Shown: positions 36,255 through 46,604, counted from the stretch's first letter. The stretch: 64,000 bases of DNA from Acinetobacter calcoaceticus (GCF_016508255.1 NZ_JADVKT010000007.1:1-64000); one strand, 5' to 3'. Made by a program: numbers and translations. The notes: generated by a model from the sequence alone, not told the origin.

Positions 36255-37532
36255 ATGTTTCAACTTGAACAACTAAAAATAGCAATTATCGGCTTAGGGT
36301 ATGTTGGATTACCTTTGGCGGTTGAGTTTGGTAAACATAAACCTACAATAGGATTTGATATAGACCAAAAACGAATATTAGAGTTGCAAGGTGGGTACGA
36401 CCATACTTTAGAGGTCACTTCAGATGAGCTAATGCAGGTGCAGCAGCTTTCGTATACGGCGCATATTGAACATTTACAAAATTCAAATTTCTTTATTGTC
36501 ACAGTGCCAACACCAATCGACGATTTCAAGCAACCGGATCTAACTCCTCTTATAAAAGCATCTCAAAGCATTGCTAAAGTGTTAAAAAAAGGCGATATCG
36601 TTGTTTATGAGTCAACTGTTTATCCTGGTGCTACAGAAGAAGTGTGTATACCTGAGTTAGAAAAACATTCAGGTTTAAAGTTTAATCAAGATTTTTTTGT
36701 GGGGTATAGCCCTGAGCGCATTAATCCTGGTGATAAACAGCGACGTGTGACCAATATTTTGAAAATCACATCGGGATCTACTCCTCAAGTAGCTGATTAT
36801 GTGGATCTAGTTTATAACCTAATTATTGAGGTAGGGACACATAAAGCACCAACTATAAAAGTTGCTGAGGCTGCAAAAGTCATCGAAAATACACAAAGAG
36901 ATGTCAATATTGCATTAATCAATGAGTTAGCTCTTATTTTTAATAAAATGGGTATTGATACCGAAGATGTGCTTAAAGCAGCGGGTACAAAGTGGAATTT
37001 TTTAAAATTTAGACCAGGTTTGGTTGGTGGTCATTGTATTGGTGTTGATCCGTACTACTTAACGCATAAAGCAGAGTCAATTGGTTTACACCCTGAGATT
37101 ATTTTAGCAGCTCGTCGTTTAAATGATCGTATGGGTGAATACGTGGCAACCCAACTAATTAAAGAAATGGTGAAGCAGCGCATACAGGTTGTCGGTGCCC
37201 GTATTTTAGTTTTAGGTCTAAGTTTTAAAGAGAATTGCCCAGATATTCGAAATACCAAAATTGTAGATATGGTAAAAGCACTAAAAGAATACGATTTAGA
37301 TCTTGATATATATGATCCCTGGGTTGATAGTGCTGAGGTTGAAGCAGAGTATGGTTTAGCGCCAATTATGGAGTTAAAACAAGGTCAGTATGATGCTATC
37401 GTCATTGCGGTTGCACATGATCAGTTTAAATTGATGTCTAGCGCAGAACTCATTGCATTAGGCAAAGAAAAACATGTTTTATATGATTTAAAATATGTTT
37501 TAGATAAAGAACAAAGTGATATTCGACTGTAA
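36255..37532 (+). CDS. gna: UDP-N-acetylhexosamine 6-dehydrogenase Gna
   Basis: 425 residues of the UDP-glucose/GDP-mannose dehydrogenase family, TviB/WbpA type. It oxidises UDP-GlcNAc or UDP-GalNAc to the 6-uronic acid with 2 NAD. The nucleotide motif GLGYVG is at 13-18, VPTPID at 84-89 and the catalytic Cys is C261 in [11 protein letters not shown]; the C-terminal domain has [12 protein letters not shown]. All key residues are intact, unlike the protein at the ugd position. First gene of the rightward K-locus operon. Many K loci keep gna even when the uronate is absent from the repeat. Confidence 0.94.
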   Translation: MFQLEQLKIAIIGLGYVGLPLAVEFGKHKPTIGFDIDQKRILELQGGYDHTLEVTSDELMQVQQLSYTAHIEHLQNSNFFIVTVPTPIDDFKQPDLTPLIKASQSIAKVLKKGDIVVYESTVYPGATEEVCIPELEKHSGLKFNQDFFVGYSPERINPGDKQRRVTNILKITSGSTPQVADYVDLVYNLIIEVGTHKAPTIKVAEAAKVIENTQRDVNIALINELALIFNKMGIDTEDVLKAAGTKWNFLKFRPGLVGGHCIGVDPYYLTHKAESIGLHPEIILAARRLNDRMGEYVATQLIKEMVKQRIQVVGARILVLGLSFKENCPDIRNTKIVDMVKALKEYDLDLDIYDPWVDSAEVEAEYGLAPIMELKQGQYDAIVIAVAHDQFKLMSSAELIALGKEKHVLYDLKYVLDKEQSDIRL

Positions 37533-37554
37533 AAATTACTAACATAGGAATTTT

Positions 37555-38631
37555 ATGAAAATTTTAGTTACAGGTGGAGCTGGTTTTATTGGTTCTGCTG
37601 TTATTCGTCATATTATCCAAAATACAAATAATAATATTCTTAATGTTGATAAATTGACATATGCTGGAAATCTAGAGTCGCTCAAAGAAGTTGACCAAAA
37701 TTCAAGATATCAATTTTCTCAAACTGATATTTGTGATCGAAAGGCTTTAGATGTTTTATTTAAAGAGTTTCAACCAGATTTAGTGATGCATTTGGCAGCA
37801 GAGTCACATGTAGATCGCTCAATCACTGGGTCTGCTACATTTATCGAAACCAATATTATTGGTACATATCAGTTATTAGAAGCTGCACGTCATTATTGGA
37901 ATAATTTGAGTGACAATAGAAAAATAGCATTTCGTTTTCATCATATCTCAACTGATGAAGTATATGGAGATCTTGAAGGCACTGAAGATTTATTCCATGA
38001 AACAACATCTTATGCACCAAGTTCTCCATATTCTGCAAGTAAGGCGAGTTCGGATCATTTAGTACGCGCTTGGAATCGTACTTATGGTTTACCAGTAGTA
38101 ATTACGAATTGTTCTAATAACTATGGACCATATCATTTCCCAGAAAAATTAATTCCTTTAGTAATATTAAATGCATTAAAAGGGAAACCTTTACCAATTT
38201 ATGGTAAAGGTGACCAAATTCGTGACTGGCTATATGTTGAAGATCATGCGCGTGCACTTTATAAAGTTGTTACTGAAGCTAAATTGGGGGAAACTTATAA
38301 TATTGGCGGCCATAATGAACAAAAAAATATCGATGTCGTAAAATCAATTTGCGAGTTACTTGAAGAACTTGCCCCAAATAAACCTGAAGGCGTGGCCCAT
38401 TACGTTGATTTAATTACTTATGTCAAAGATCGCCCTGGTCATGATTTGCGTTATGCAATTGATGCGACGAAAATTAAAGAAGATTTAGGTTGGGTGCCAG
38501 AAGAAAGTTTTGAAACAGGTCTTCGTAAAACAGTTGAATGGTATTTAAATAACCAAGAATGGGTTGAAAACGTACAAAGCGGTGAATATAAAAACTGGGT
38601 ACAACAACAATATCCGGCTAAAAAAGCCTAA
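37555..38631 (+). CDS. rmlB: dTDP-glucose 4,6-dehydratase
   Basis: 358-residue extended [12 protein letters not shown] at 6-14, [11 protein letters not shown] at about 82-92, the active-site segment STDEVYGDL (about 132-140; Asp-Glu couple) and YSASK (about 160-164). Second step of dTDP-L-rhamnose synthesis. Starts 22 bases after gna with AGGAATTTT before ATG. All four rml genes are intact and in the order B-D-A-C. Confidence 0.97.
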   Translation: MKILVTGGAGFIGSAVIRHIIQNTNNNILNVDKLTYAGNLESLKEVDQNSRYQFSQTDICDRKALDVLFKEFQPDLVMHLAAESHVDRSITGSATFIETNIIGTYQLLEAARHYWNNLSDNRKIAFRFHHISTDEVYGDLEGTEDLFHETTSYAPSSPYSASKASSDHLVRAWNRTYGLPVVITNCSNNYGPYHFPEKLIPLVILNALKGKPLPIYGKGDQIRDWLYVEDHARALYKVVTEAKLGETYNIGGHNEQKNIDVVKSICELLEELAPNKPEGVAHYVDLITYVKDRPGHDLRYAIDATKIKEDLGWVPEESFETGLRKTVEWYLNNQEWVENVQSGEYKNWVQQQYPAKKA

Positions 38632-38647
38632 ATTTTGAGTGATAACC

Positions 38648-39553
38648 ATGAAAATATTATTGCTTGGAAAAAATGGACAAGTTGGTTGGGAGTTACAACG
38701 CGCTTTGCAACCACTTGGTGAGGTGATTGCACTTGATCGTTCTACAAGTTTAGATGGTTTAAATGGTGATTTGGCTAATTTTGATCAAATTAAACAGACT
38801 ATTGAAAAAGTTCAGCCAAATATAATTGTAAATGCAGCTGCATATACCGCGGTTGATAAGGCTGAATCTGATAAAGAAAATGCTGATTTAATTAATCATC
38901 TCGCTGTCAAAAATCTAGCTGAACTTTGTCAAACTCATCATATTTTACTCATTCACTATTCAACGGATTATGTTTTCAATGGTGAAGGAACAAAAGCATG
39001 GTCTGAGAGTGACTTAACGGATCCAGTAAATTTGTATGGAAATACGAAGCGGCTTGGTGAAATTGCACTTGAGCAAAGTAGTTGTGCTTTTATTAACTTT
39101 AGAACATGTTGGGTTTATGGTTCGCATGGTAATAACTTTATAAAAACGATGTTGAAATTAGCTTCAAATCGTGAAGAGCTAAGTATTATTCATGACCAGA
39201 TTGGTGCGCCAACAGGGGCTGCTCTTATTGCGGATGTAACAGCACAAGCATTAAAGTATTATTCATTAATGGGTGCTCAGCAACAAAAAGATTTATTAGG
39301 GCATTATCATTTAGCTGCTGCTGGTGAATGCTCGTGGTTCGACTATGCACAATTTGTTTTTGAATTAGCAAAACAAAAAGGTCAACCTTTAGTAATTCAA
39401 AAAGTAAATCCAATTGAAACAATAGCATACCCCACTCCAGCTAAACGACCTTTAAATTCACGTTTAAATACAAATAAACTACAAGCAAATTTTAAAATAC
39501 ACTTACCGAATTGGAAGTTAGGTGTAGCACAAGTTTTAGAGGAAATTATTTGA
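38648..39553 (+). CDS. rmlD: dTDP-4-dehydrorhamnose reductase
   Basis: 301 residues from [13 protein letters not shown]; three extra codons upstream are read through but this ATG matches the family. [10 protein letters not shown] (7-16) is the nucleotide loop, [10 protein letters not shown] and YGNTK (about 129-133) the SDR active site. Last step of dTDP-L-rhamnose synthesis, using NADPH. The stop codon overlaps the rmlA start (TGATG), so the two are translationally coupled. Confidence 0.96.
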   Translation: MKILLLGKNGQVGWELQRALQPLGEVIALDRSTSLDGLNGDLANFDQIKQTIEKVQPNIIVNAAAYTAVDKAESDKENADLINHLAVKNLAELCQTHHILLIHYSTDYVFNGEGTKAWSESDLTDPVNLYGNTKRLGEIALEQSSCAFINFRTCWVYGSHGNNFIKTMLKLASNREELSIIHDQIGAPTGAALIADVTAQALKYYSLMGAQQQKDLLGHYHLAAAGECSWFDYAQFVFELAKQKGQPLVIQKVNPIETIAYPTPAKRPLNSRLNTNKLQANFKIHLPNWKLGVAQVLEEII

Positions 39554-40446
39554 TGAGCCAAGTAAAACGTAAAGGTATTATTCTTGCCGGTGGTTCAGGA
39601 ACTCGTTTATACCCAATCACGATGGGTACATCAAAACAATTATTGCCAATTTATGATAAACCAATGATTTATTATCCATTGTCTGTTTTGATGTTGGCAG
39701 GAATCAATGAGATTTTAATTATTTCCACTCCAGAAGACTTACCTAATTATGAAAAACTTTTAGGTACTGGTGAGGAAATTGGTCTAAAGCTTTCATATAA
39801 AATCCAGCCATCTCCTGATGGTTTAGCTCAAGCATTTATCTTGGGTGAAGAATTTATAGGTGAAGATAATGTTTGTTTAGTTCTAGGTGACAATATTTTC
39901 TATGGTCAAAGTTTTGGAACGCAGTTAAAGCGCGCAACTGAAAAAGCGACTGGTGCAACGGTATTTGGTTATTATGTAAATGATCCAGAGCGTTTCGGAG
40001 TTGTTGATTTTGATGAAAATGGAAAAGCTTTAAGTATTGAAGAAAAACCAGAATATCCAAAGTCACATTATGCAGTTACGGGTCTTTATTTTTATGATAA
40101 TAAAGTAGTTGATATTGCGAAAAATATTAAGCCCTCACACCGTGGTGAGCTAGAAATTACTGATGTAAATAATGTATATCTTCAACAACAACATTTAAAT
40201 GTCGAGTTGTTGGGCCGTGGATTTGCATGGTTAGATACAGGTACGCATGATTCACTACTTGAGGCGAGTCAGTTTGTTCAAACAGTCGAGCATCGCCAAG
40301 GTCTAAAAATAGCTTGTTTAGAAGAGATAGCATTTAATAATGGTTGGATTGATGAACAACAACTTCTTAAACGTGCAAATTTCTTTAAGAAAACGGGGTA
40401 TGGTCAATATTTATTTAAATTACATAATGAACACTTGGAAAAATGA
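39553..40446 (+). CDS. rmlA: Glucose-1-phosphate thymidylyltransferase
   Basis: 297 residues from [20 protein letters not shown]; 14 upstream codons lie inside rml[10 protein letters not shown](I/V)T is the nucleotidyltransferase signature, KPMIYYPLS and [10 protein letters not shown] follow, and [10 protein letters not shown] is typical. It makes dTDP-glucose from dTTP and glucose-1-P, the first step to dTDP-L-rhamnose, and is feedback-inhibited by the end product in the family. Confidence 0.97.
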   Translation: MSQVKRKGIILAGGSGTRLYPITMGTSKQLLPIYDKPMIYYPLSVLMLAGINEILIISTPEDLPNYEKLLGTGEEIGLKLSYKIQPSPDGLAQAFILGEEFIGEDNVCLVLGDNIFYGQSFGTQLKRATEKATGATVFGYYVNDPERFGVVDFDENGKALSIEEKPEYPKSHYAVTGLYFYDNKVVDIAKNIKPSHRGELEITDVNNVYLQQQHLNVELLGRGFAWLDTGTHDSLLEASQFVQTVEHRQGLKIACLEEIAFNNGWIDEQQLLKRANFFKKTGYGQYLFKLHNEHLEK

Positions 40447-40502
40447 TGTTTTTGTAAGAGTTTGTAGATGATTGTGAATATTTTAAAGTATAGAGATAAA
40501 AA

Positions 40503-41057
40503 ATGAACGTAATTGAAACGAAGATTAAGGGTCTTCTAATTTTAGAACCTAAAGTTTTTGGTGATGACCGTGGCTGGTTCATGGAAAGTTTTAATCAAAA
40601 AGCTTTTGAACAAGCACTAAAAGAGAGAGATTTAGAAGTTCCACAATTTGTTCAAGACAATCATTCTTTATCTCAAAAAGGTGTTTTACGAGGATTGCAT
40701 TATCAGTTGACTCCATATGCTCAAGGTAAGCTGGTCCGAGTTGTGCAAGGACGTGCATGGGATGTTGCTGTTGATATTCGTGTAAATTCGCCAACATATG
40801 GTCAGTGGGTCGGTGTTGAACTTTCAGCTGAAAACCATAAACAGTTTTGGATACCGGAAGGCTTTGCTCATGGGTTCATAGCTTTAGAAGATAATACACA
40901 ATTTTTGTATAAAGCTACCAATTACTATAATAAGCAAAGTGAAAGAGCAATTATTTGGAATGATCCGACACTTAAAATTACTTGGCCTCTAGATGGGGTA
41001 GTGGAGGTGTCGGTGAGTGAAAAAGATCTTGAGGCTGAGTTTTTTGTGAATAACTAA
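40503..41057 (+). CDS. rmlC: dTDP-4-dehydrorhamnose 3,5-epimerase
   Basis: 184-residue cupin. FMESFNQKAFEQAL, the active-site His in RGLHYQ (about 61-66), VRVVQGRAWDVAVDIR with the partner Asp, and PEGFAHGF. It epimerises C3 and C5 of the 4-keto sugar before RmlD. It lies 56 bases after rmlA, and 123 bases without a gene follow it before the dehydratase, which probably marks the left edge of the strain-specific module. Confidence 0.97.
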   Translation: MNVIETKIKGLLILEPKVFGDDRGWFMESFNQKAFEQALKERDLEVPQFVQDNHSLSQKGVLRGLHYQLTPYAQGKLVRVVQGRAWDVAVDIRVNSPTYGQWVGVELSAENHKQFWIPEGFAHGFIALEDNTQFLYKATNYYNKQSERAIIWNDPTLKITWPLDGVVEVSVSEKDLEAEFFVNN

Positions 41058-41180
41058 GCCCTAGTTAAGACGTAAAGTAAATGTGTAAAGATCAAATCTA
41101 ATTAAAATAAGCAGTTCCCTAAATTGATTATAGAAAGCTTTTGGGAATAGTTTATGTATTGAAACAGAACAGAGGAAAAG

Positions 41181-42236
41181 ATGGAAATTAAAAAAGCCCC
41201 AAAAAGTACTGATATGTTAAAGGGTAAAACGCTTTTAATTACAGGCGGCACAGGCTCTTTTGGTAATGCTATGATTAAGGGTTTTTTAAACTCAGATCTT
41301 AAAGAAATAAGAATTTTTAGTCGTGATGAAAAAAAACAAGAAGATATGCGTATTGCTTATAAAAATGAAAAACTAAACTTTATAATTGGTGATATACGAA
41401 ATTTTAATGATATAAATCAAGCAATGATGGGGGTAGATTTTGTCTTTCATGCAGCTGCATTAAAGCAGGTTCCTTCATGTGAATTTTATCCAATGCAGGC
41501 TGTTCAAACGAATATTCTGGGTGCAGAAAATGTATTGGAAGCAGCAGCAAGAAACAATGTCCAACGAGTTGTGGTTTTAAGTACAGATAAAGCTGTTTAT
41601 CCAATTAATACAATGGGTATGTCGAAGGCGTTAATGGAGAAACTAGCAGTTTCGAAGGCCAGAGATACTAGAGTTAAAAATATAGATGCAGTCTATACAG
41701 CCACACGTTATGGCAATGTAATGTGTTCACGTGGATCAATTATCCCGTTATTTATTAAACAAATTAAAGAAGGCTTACCTTTAACTATTACTAATCCTAA
41801 AATGACTCGTTTTATGATGTCATTACAAGACTCTGTCGAACTAGTTTTGTTCGCTTTTAGTCAAGGTAATCCTGGTGATATTTTAGTACAAAAATCACCA
41901 GGTGCAACGATTGAGGTTTTAGCTCAAGCACTTAAAGAACTCTTTAACGCAGATAATGAGATCAAAATTATTGGCGAACGTCATGGTGAGAAGCTATTTG
42001 AAACTCTTTGTTCAAAAGAAGAAATGGCGAAAGCAGATGATTTAGGAGACTTTTATAGAATTCCTGCTGATTTTCGAGATCTAAACTACAGTAAATATGT
42101 GCAAGAGAATGCACCTGCTTTATTAGATGAGGAATATAATTCACACAATACGCATAGATTAAATGTTGAGGAATTAAAAGAATTATTGCTCACGTTAGAG
42201 TATGTTCAAGATGAATTAAAATCACATCAAGGATAA
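41181..42236 (+). CDS. UDP-GlcNAc 4,6-dehydratase/5-epimerase, FnlA/CapE type
   Basis: 351-residue SDR. TGGTGSFG at 21-28; the catalytic region LSTDKAVYPINTMGMSK has D136, K137 and, in place of the usual Tyr of YxxxK, M145 with K149 four residues on. That Met-xxx-Lys form and the tail DLNYSKYVQE and YNSHNTHRLNVEELK place it with FnlA/WbjB/CapE rather than FlaA1/PseB. Those enzymes convert UDP-D-GlcNAc to a 6-deoxy-4-keto-L-sugar, the first step to UDP-L-FucNAc. Here fnlB and fnlC are absent and two aminotransferase homologues plus a GNAT follow, so the 4-keto group is probably aminated. AGAGGAAAAG is a strong ribosome site. Confidence 0.88.
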   Translation: MEIKKAPKSTDMLKGKTLLITGGTGSFGNAMIKGFLNSDLKEIRIFSRDEKKQEDMRIAYKNEKLNFIIGDIRNFNDINQAMMGVDFVFHAAALKQVPSCEFYPMQAVQTNILGAENVLEAAARNNVQRVVVLSTDKAVYPINTMGMSKALMEKLAVSKARDTRVKNIDAVYTATRYGNVMCSRGSIIPLFIKQIKEGLPLTITNPKMTRFMMSLQDSVELVLFAFSQGNPGDILVQKSPGATIEVLAQALKELFNADNEIKIIGERHGEKLFETLCSKEEMAKADDLGDFYRIPADFRDLNYSKYVQENAPALLDEEYNSHNTHRLNVEELKELLLTLEYVQDELKSHQG

Positions 42237-42240
42237 TAAA

Positions 42241-43329
42241 ATGTTACCACTTATAAAAACCAGTTTGCCTGAAAGAGAGCTATTAATACCTCGCTTAGAG
42301 GAAGTTTTGTATAGCGGTTATATTGCCCAAGGTGAGATTGTTGAAAATTTTGAAAGAAAATTCGAAGAATATATTGGAAGTGGAAATACACTGTCATTAA
42401 ACTCAGGAACTGCAGCATTACATATCGCATTGATATTGGCTGGGGTTGGGCAAGATGATGAAGTAATTAGTACGGCATTGACTGCTGAACCGACTAATGT
42501 TGCAATTAAGATGGTCGGGGCAAAAGTTCGTTGGGCTGATGTCGATTATGAGACTGGTAATATATCACCTGACTCGATTGAGAAAGCAATCAATGCTAAA
42601 ACGAAGGCAATTATTGTTGTCGACTATGCAGGTATTCCTGTTGACGTAAAGAGAATTCAGGAAATTTCTGAAAAGTATGGTATTCCAGTCATTGAAGATG
42701 CTGCGCATGCAATAGGTGCTAAATTTAATGGGAAAAAAACAGGAAATCATTTTCCGTTTACTGTTTTTTCTTTTCAAGCGATAAAACATCTAACAACAAT
42801 AGATGGTGGTGCTTTACAGATTCAAGATGATGCTCTTTATGAGCGAGGTAAAATTATAAGATGGTTCGGGTTAGATAAAAAGAAAACAAGATTAGATAAT
42901 AATATAACAGAACAAGGCTATAAGTATCATATGAACAATGTGAATGCTTGCGTTGGCCTTTTACAATTGGAAGGAATCGATAAAATTGTTGATAAGTATA
43001 TAGAGAATGGTAAATACCTTGACCAAAATTTAAAAGATATACCGGGTGTAGAGTTAATTAAATATTATGATAACTCAGAACCATCTTACTGGTTATACAC
43101 ATTAAAGGTTGAGAATAGAGCTAACTTTATTAAAATGATGGAAGCGAATGGCATTGCTGCTTCTGAACTTCATAAACGTAATGATTTACATGAATATTTA
43201 AATGACAATCCTACAGAATTGCCAAATTTAGATCGGTTTTATGAAAAGATGGTGCATATTCCATGCGGATGGTGGGTCACTAAAGATGACTGCGATAAGA
43301 TGATTGAATTGATTCGGAAAGGTTGGTAA
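42241..43329 (+). CDS. DegT/DnrJ/EryC1 sugar aminotransferase (catalytic copy)
   Basis: 362-residue PLP-dependent aminotransferase. LNSGTAALHIAL at 53-64 grips the PLP phosphate, IEDAAHAIGA (151-160) carries the Asp that binds the PLP nitrogen, and K182 in FSFQAIKHLTTIDGG is the Schiff-base Lys. The C-terminus has IPCGWWVTKDD and a final helix. It starts 4 bases after the dehydratase stop, so it probably aminates C4 of that enzyme's 4-keto product using glutamate. It is not clearly PseC, LegC, PglE or VioA. The exact stereochemistry of the product is unknown. Confidence 0.88.
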   Translation: MLPLIKTSLPERELLIPRLEEVLYSGYIAQGEIVENFERKFEEYIGSGNTLSLNSGTAALHIALILAGVGQDDEVISTALTAEPTNVAIKMVGAKVRWADVDYETGNISPDSIEKAINAKTKAIIVVDYAGIPVDVKRIQEISEKYGIPVIEDAAHAIGAKFNGKKTGNHFPFTVFSFQAIKHLTTIDGGALQIQDDALYERGKIIRWFGLDKKKTRLDNNITEQGYKYHMNNVNACVGLLQLEGIDKIVDKYIENGKYLDQNLKDIPGVELIKYYDNSEPSYWLYTLKVENRANFIKMMEANGIAASELHKRNDLHEYLNDNPTELPNLDRFYEKMVHIPCGWWVTKDDCDKMIELIRKGW

Positions 43330-44393
43330 TGATTCCCATTTTTAAACCCTATATGCCCAGTGATATCTTACCAGAATTAGAGAATATTCTATATTCTGGT
43401 CAATTAGCATATGGAAAATATGGAAAATTATTTGAATCAGAATTAGCCAAGTTTATAGGGAACCCATATGTAATCTCGGTGAACTCTTATAATCAAGCTA
43501 TGTTGTTGGCTCTATCTATATTAAATTTAAATCCAGGGGACGAAGTAATTGCTTCCCCTGTAAGTTGTTTGGCTTCGAATCAGCCTTTTGTGATTAAAGG
43601 ATTAAACGTGATTTGGGCCGATGTTGATCCAAACACTGGGGCACTTTGTGTTGAAGATGTTAAAAAAAGAATCACTTCAAAAACCAAAGCGATATTCCAT
43701 AATCACTTCTGTGGTTATTTAGGTGATGTAATAGCAATAAATCAACTAGCTAAAGAGCATGGTCTTTGGGTTGTGGATGATTGTATTGAAGCCTTTGGAA
43801 CAGAACATAATGCTCAAAAAACAGGAAATTTAGGCGCTGATCTAACGGTATTCTCTTTTCAAACAGTTCGATTGCCAAATACGGTAGATGGTGCTGCAAT
43901 AAGTTTTTCATCTAAAGAGTTATATGAGAAAGCTATTCTTATGCGCGATTATGGCATAGATCGGAAAAACTTTAGAACCTCTATGGGGGAAATTAATCCA
44001 AATTGTGATATCTCATTAGAAGGATATGGCGCAACGCTTAGTGAAATTAATTCATATATTGGTTTAAAACAAATGGATAATTTGCCTAATTTGTTGAATA
44101 AACAGAGAAGTAATGCTGTAAATTGGAATAATAAAATTCAAGAAATGTCAGCGATAAAACCTCTAAGCTTAGTGTCTGGTACAAAGCCAAATTATTGGGT
44201 TTTTGGTGTTTTATGTGAGAATAAAGAAAAAGCATTGGAAAATTTTCGTAAAGAGAATTGGTATGCGACAGGTGTTCATATCAATAATAATATTTATTCT
44301 GTTTTTAATAATTTTGAAACTTTAAATGGAGTAAATGAATTTATGAGTAAATTTTTAGCTTTACCATGCGGTTGGTGGGTAGAGAAAATTTAA
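43329..44393 (+). CDS. DegT-like protein lacking the PLP lysine
   Basis: 354 residues from the ATG that overlaps the preceding stop (TAATG). It aligns with the upstream aminotransferase along its length and shares the C-terminal LPCGWWV box, but key positions differ: R181 (codon CGA at 43869-43871) in FSFQTVRLPNTVDG stands where the upstream protein has K182; SGTAAL becomes NSYNQAML; EDAAHA becomes DDCIEAFG. The protein also stops three residues after CGWWV, without the last helix. The frame is open throughout, so this is not a recent wreck. Most likely a non-catalytic subunit pairing with the upstream enzyme, or a DegT relative with different chemistry, as ColD uses His here. Confidence 0.8.
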   Translation: MIPIFKPYMPSDILPELENILYSGQLAYGKYGKLFESELAKFIGNPYVISVNSYNQAMLLALSILNLNPGDEVIASPVSCLASNQPFVIKGLNVIWADVDPNTGALCVEDVKKRITSKTKAIFHNHFCGYLGDVIAINQLAKEHGLWVVDDCIEAFGTEHNAQKTGNLGADLTVFSFQTVRLPNTVDGAAISFSSKELYEKAILMRDYGIDRKNFRTSMGEINPNCDISLEGYGATLSEINSYIGLKQMDNLPNLLNKQRSNAVNWNNKIQEMSAIKPLSLVSGTKPNYWVFGVLCENKEKALENFRKENWYATGVHINNNIYSVFNNFETLNGVNEFMSKFLALPCGWWVEKI

Positions 44394-44408
44394 AGATAGG
44401 TTACCAAT

Positions 44409-44909
44409 ATGTATCAAATTAAGTTGATAGCACACAAAGAAATAACTGAAAATGAATTAAATGAAGTTGTAAGAATTAAATCTGCGCAATGGCATTATAG
44501 TTATGATGAACAATTACAATGGATAAAGAAAAATATAAAGGACTTAGATATTCATGTACTGCTATCTTTAGATGGGCGAAATGTAGCTTATTTAAATTTA
44601 ATTGATATTGATTTATTTGTAGAGGAAATAGCAGTAAAAGGTTTTGGAATTGGTAATGTATGTGCAATTGAAAAGGGAAAGGGTTTTGGCTTTGAATTAA
44701 TGAAAGAGGTGAATGAGACTATAATTCGATTAAATAAAGTTGGATTGTTATTTTGCAAAGAGCCATTATTAAAGTTCTATCGTTCCTTAGGTTGGAAAGA
44801 TCTAGCATCAGAAGAATATAAGATAAATGGTGATAAACTAGAGGTTATGATATACAACGTAAATTATGATAATAAAATTTTGATCGAGTATGATGGAATC
44901 CTCTTCTAG
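44409..44909 (+). CDS. GNAT-fold acetyltransferase, probable sugar N-acyltransferase
   Basis: 166 residues. The fold pattern fits GNAT: N-terminal KSAQWHYSYDEQLQWIKKNI, central strands HVLLSLDGRNVAYLNLIDID, then GIGNVCAIEKGKGFGFELMKEVNE, where GKGFG is the acetyl-CoA pyrophosphate loop, and a final LLKFYRSLGWKD, the conserved FY..GW turn. It lies 15 bases after the second DegT homologue, so it probably acylates the new amino group, parallel to PseH after PseC. Similarity is to the fold only, so the acceptor and acyl group are guesses. Very AT-rich codon use. Confidence 0.75.
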   Translation: MYQIKLIAHKEITENELNEVVRIKSAQWHYSYDEQLQWIKKNIKDLDIHVLLSLDGRNVAYLNLIDIDLFVEEIAVKGFGIGNVCAIEKGKGFGFELMKEVNETIIRLNKVGLLFCKEPLLKFYRSLGWKDLASEEYKINGDKLEVMIYNVNYDNKILIEYDGILF

Positions 44910-45023
44910 CAATAAGTATCTTAAACTATTTATTTATAAGAGCATCCAAAACCAGTGCACTAGATTGAAATCTTTTAATTTTTATTTAGGCAATTTTTAG
45001 GTTGATTAAAAGGTTTTTATGAA

Positions 45024-46493
45024 GTGAACAAGGTAACTAAAAATATTATCGCAAATTATTTGGGTAAATTATGGGGTTTTGCCTCCATATTTATTTTTGT
45101 GCGATTTTATATTGATATACTTGGTGTTGAATCTTATGCAATTATAAATTTTTACACAGTAATATTGGGTCTACTTATATTTGCTGATGCAGGATTAACA
45201 GCCACATTAACAAGAGAGTTGGCTAGGGATATAAGTATTCAAGAAAAATCTAATCTTGTATATACCTTTGAAAGAATTTATATCTTTATATGCATTTTAG
45301 TTGCTTCCATTATTGTAATTTCATCAAACTTTATAGCAAATAACTTTTTACATTCGGCAACATATACTCCAAGTTCCGTTGCATATTTTATTAAGTTAAT
45401 AGGGGTCGGAATTGCTATTCAATTATTTTCTACTTTATATGAAGGTGGTTTAAATGGACTACAACAGCAAGTATTAACTAATAAAATTAGAATTATTTGG
45501 AGTTTATTTAGATCAGGTGTTGTCTTAATTCCAATTTATTTCTATCCAAAATTAGATATATATTTTTGGTGGCAAGTAATATGTAACATAGTTCTTTTAT
45601 ATGTTCTTAGAAAATCTTTATATTTATTCCTGCCAAATAAAGAATCTATATTTTCAATAGATTTGGTTAAATCTACGGGGAAATATGCGTTAGGAATGAT
45701 GGGGATTGCATTTATTTCAGCAATTAACATACAAATTGATAAATTAGTTACTAGTAAATATTTTTCAATGAAAGACTTTGGCTATTATTCAATAGCTAGT
45801 ACGTTAGCTCAATTACCTACTATGGTAGTCATGCCCATTATTGTTGCAGTTTTCCCTTTATTATCTCAATTTGTATCCCAACAAAATAATACAGAAGTAA
45901 CAAATAATTTTCATAAATATTCTTTTTTAACATCCAGTATTGCAGCTCCACTAGCATTTAGTATTGCTTTATACTCTATTTCGATCATTACGCTATGGAC
46001 TGGACGCCCAGAAATTGCATTACAAATAAACTATGTTGTTAAAATGTTACTTGTTGGTGGTTTGTTTTTATGCTTACAGCTAACTCCATTTTACTTAGCT
46101 TTAGCTAATGGTTTTACACGTATAAATTTGTACTCAGGAATTATTGGGATAATTATTACTATTCCTTTGATGATTTTTTCAATTCAAAAATATGGAATGC
46201 TAGGTGTAACATTTCCATGGATTTTTATAAACATAACTACTTTTTTTATTGTTGGAATGTTTATTGTCAACAAATTTTTACCTAAACAAGTGTATAATTG
46301 GCTATTATGGGATGTATGTACCCCTATAATTGTAACATTGTTTGTGATTGCTATAGTTGAATTTTCTTTCAAATCAATTATCAGTAATTATTTATTTATT
46401 TTTAAATCAATAATTATTGGATTTTTGAGTTTTACTTTAAATTTATTTATCTATAGATTTATCATATTAAAGAATAAATTATTCTTTAAATAG
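45024..46493 (+). CDS. wzx: Capsule repeat-unit flippase Wzx
   Basis: 489-residue polytopic protein with about 12 hydrophobic segments of the polysaccharide-transport (MOP) family; the N-terminal NIIANYLGKLWGFASIFIFV and FADAGLTATLTRELARD are typical for Wzx. It moves the undecaprenyl-linked repeat unit across the inner membrane. Start is GTG: the ATG 6 bases upstream is immediately followed by TGA. The preceding 114 bases and the low-GC codon use suggest a separately acquired module. Wzx is specific to the repeat's first sugars in many systems. Confidence 0.9.
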   Translation: MNKVTKNIIANYLGKLWGFASIFIFVRFYIDILGVESYAIINFYTVILGLLIFADAGLTATLTRELARDISIQEKSNLVYTFERIYIFICILVASIIVISSNFIANNFLHSATYTPSSVAYFIKLIGVGIAIQLFSTLYEGGLNGLQQQVLTNKIRIIWSLFRSGVVLIPIYFYPKLDIYFWWQVICNIVLLYVLRKSLYLFLPNKESIFSIDLVKSTGKYALGMMGIAFISAINIQIDKLVTSKYFSMKDFGYYSIASTLAQLPTMVVMPIIVAVFPLLSQFVSQQNNTEVTNNFHKYSFLTSSIAAPLAFSIALYSISIITLWTGRPEIALQINYVVKMLLVGGLFLCLQLTPFYLALANGFTRINLYSGIIGIIITIPLMIFSIQKYGMLGVTFPWIFINITTFFIVGMFIVNKFLPKQVYNWLLWDVCTPIIVTLFVIAIVEFSFKSIISNYLFIFKSIIIGFLSFTLNLFIYRFIILKNKLFFK

Positions 46494-46604
46494 TTTTGAG
46501 AGATAGATAGGTTTATTTAGATGCATATATTAGCTACATGATTGTTTTAAAATAGGATCCAATATTAAATCCTTGGTTTATTAATTTTTGATATTGAGTG
46601 TAAA

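Noticed and set aside
41181..42236. Call as PseB or FlaA1 (pseudaminic acid pathway)
   Set aside because: The catalytic Tyr is Met, the FnlA-type tail is present, and no pseG, pseI or pseF genes are in the locus.
43323..44399. Frameshift or pseudogene in the second DegT homologue
   Set aside because: The frame is open from an overlapping ATG to a clear stop and keeps the fold boxes, including CGWWV. Other frames after the stop do not restore the missing helix.
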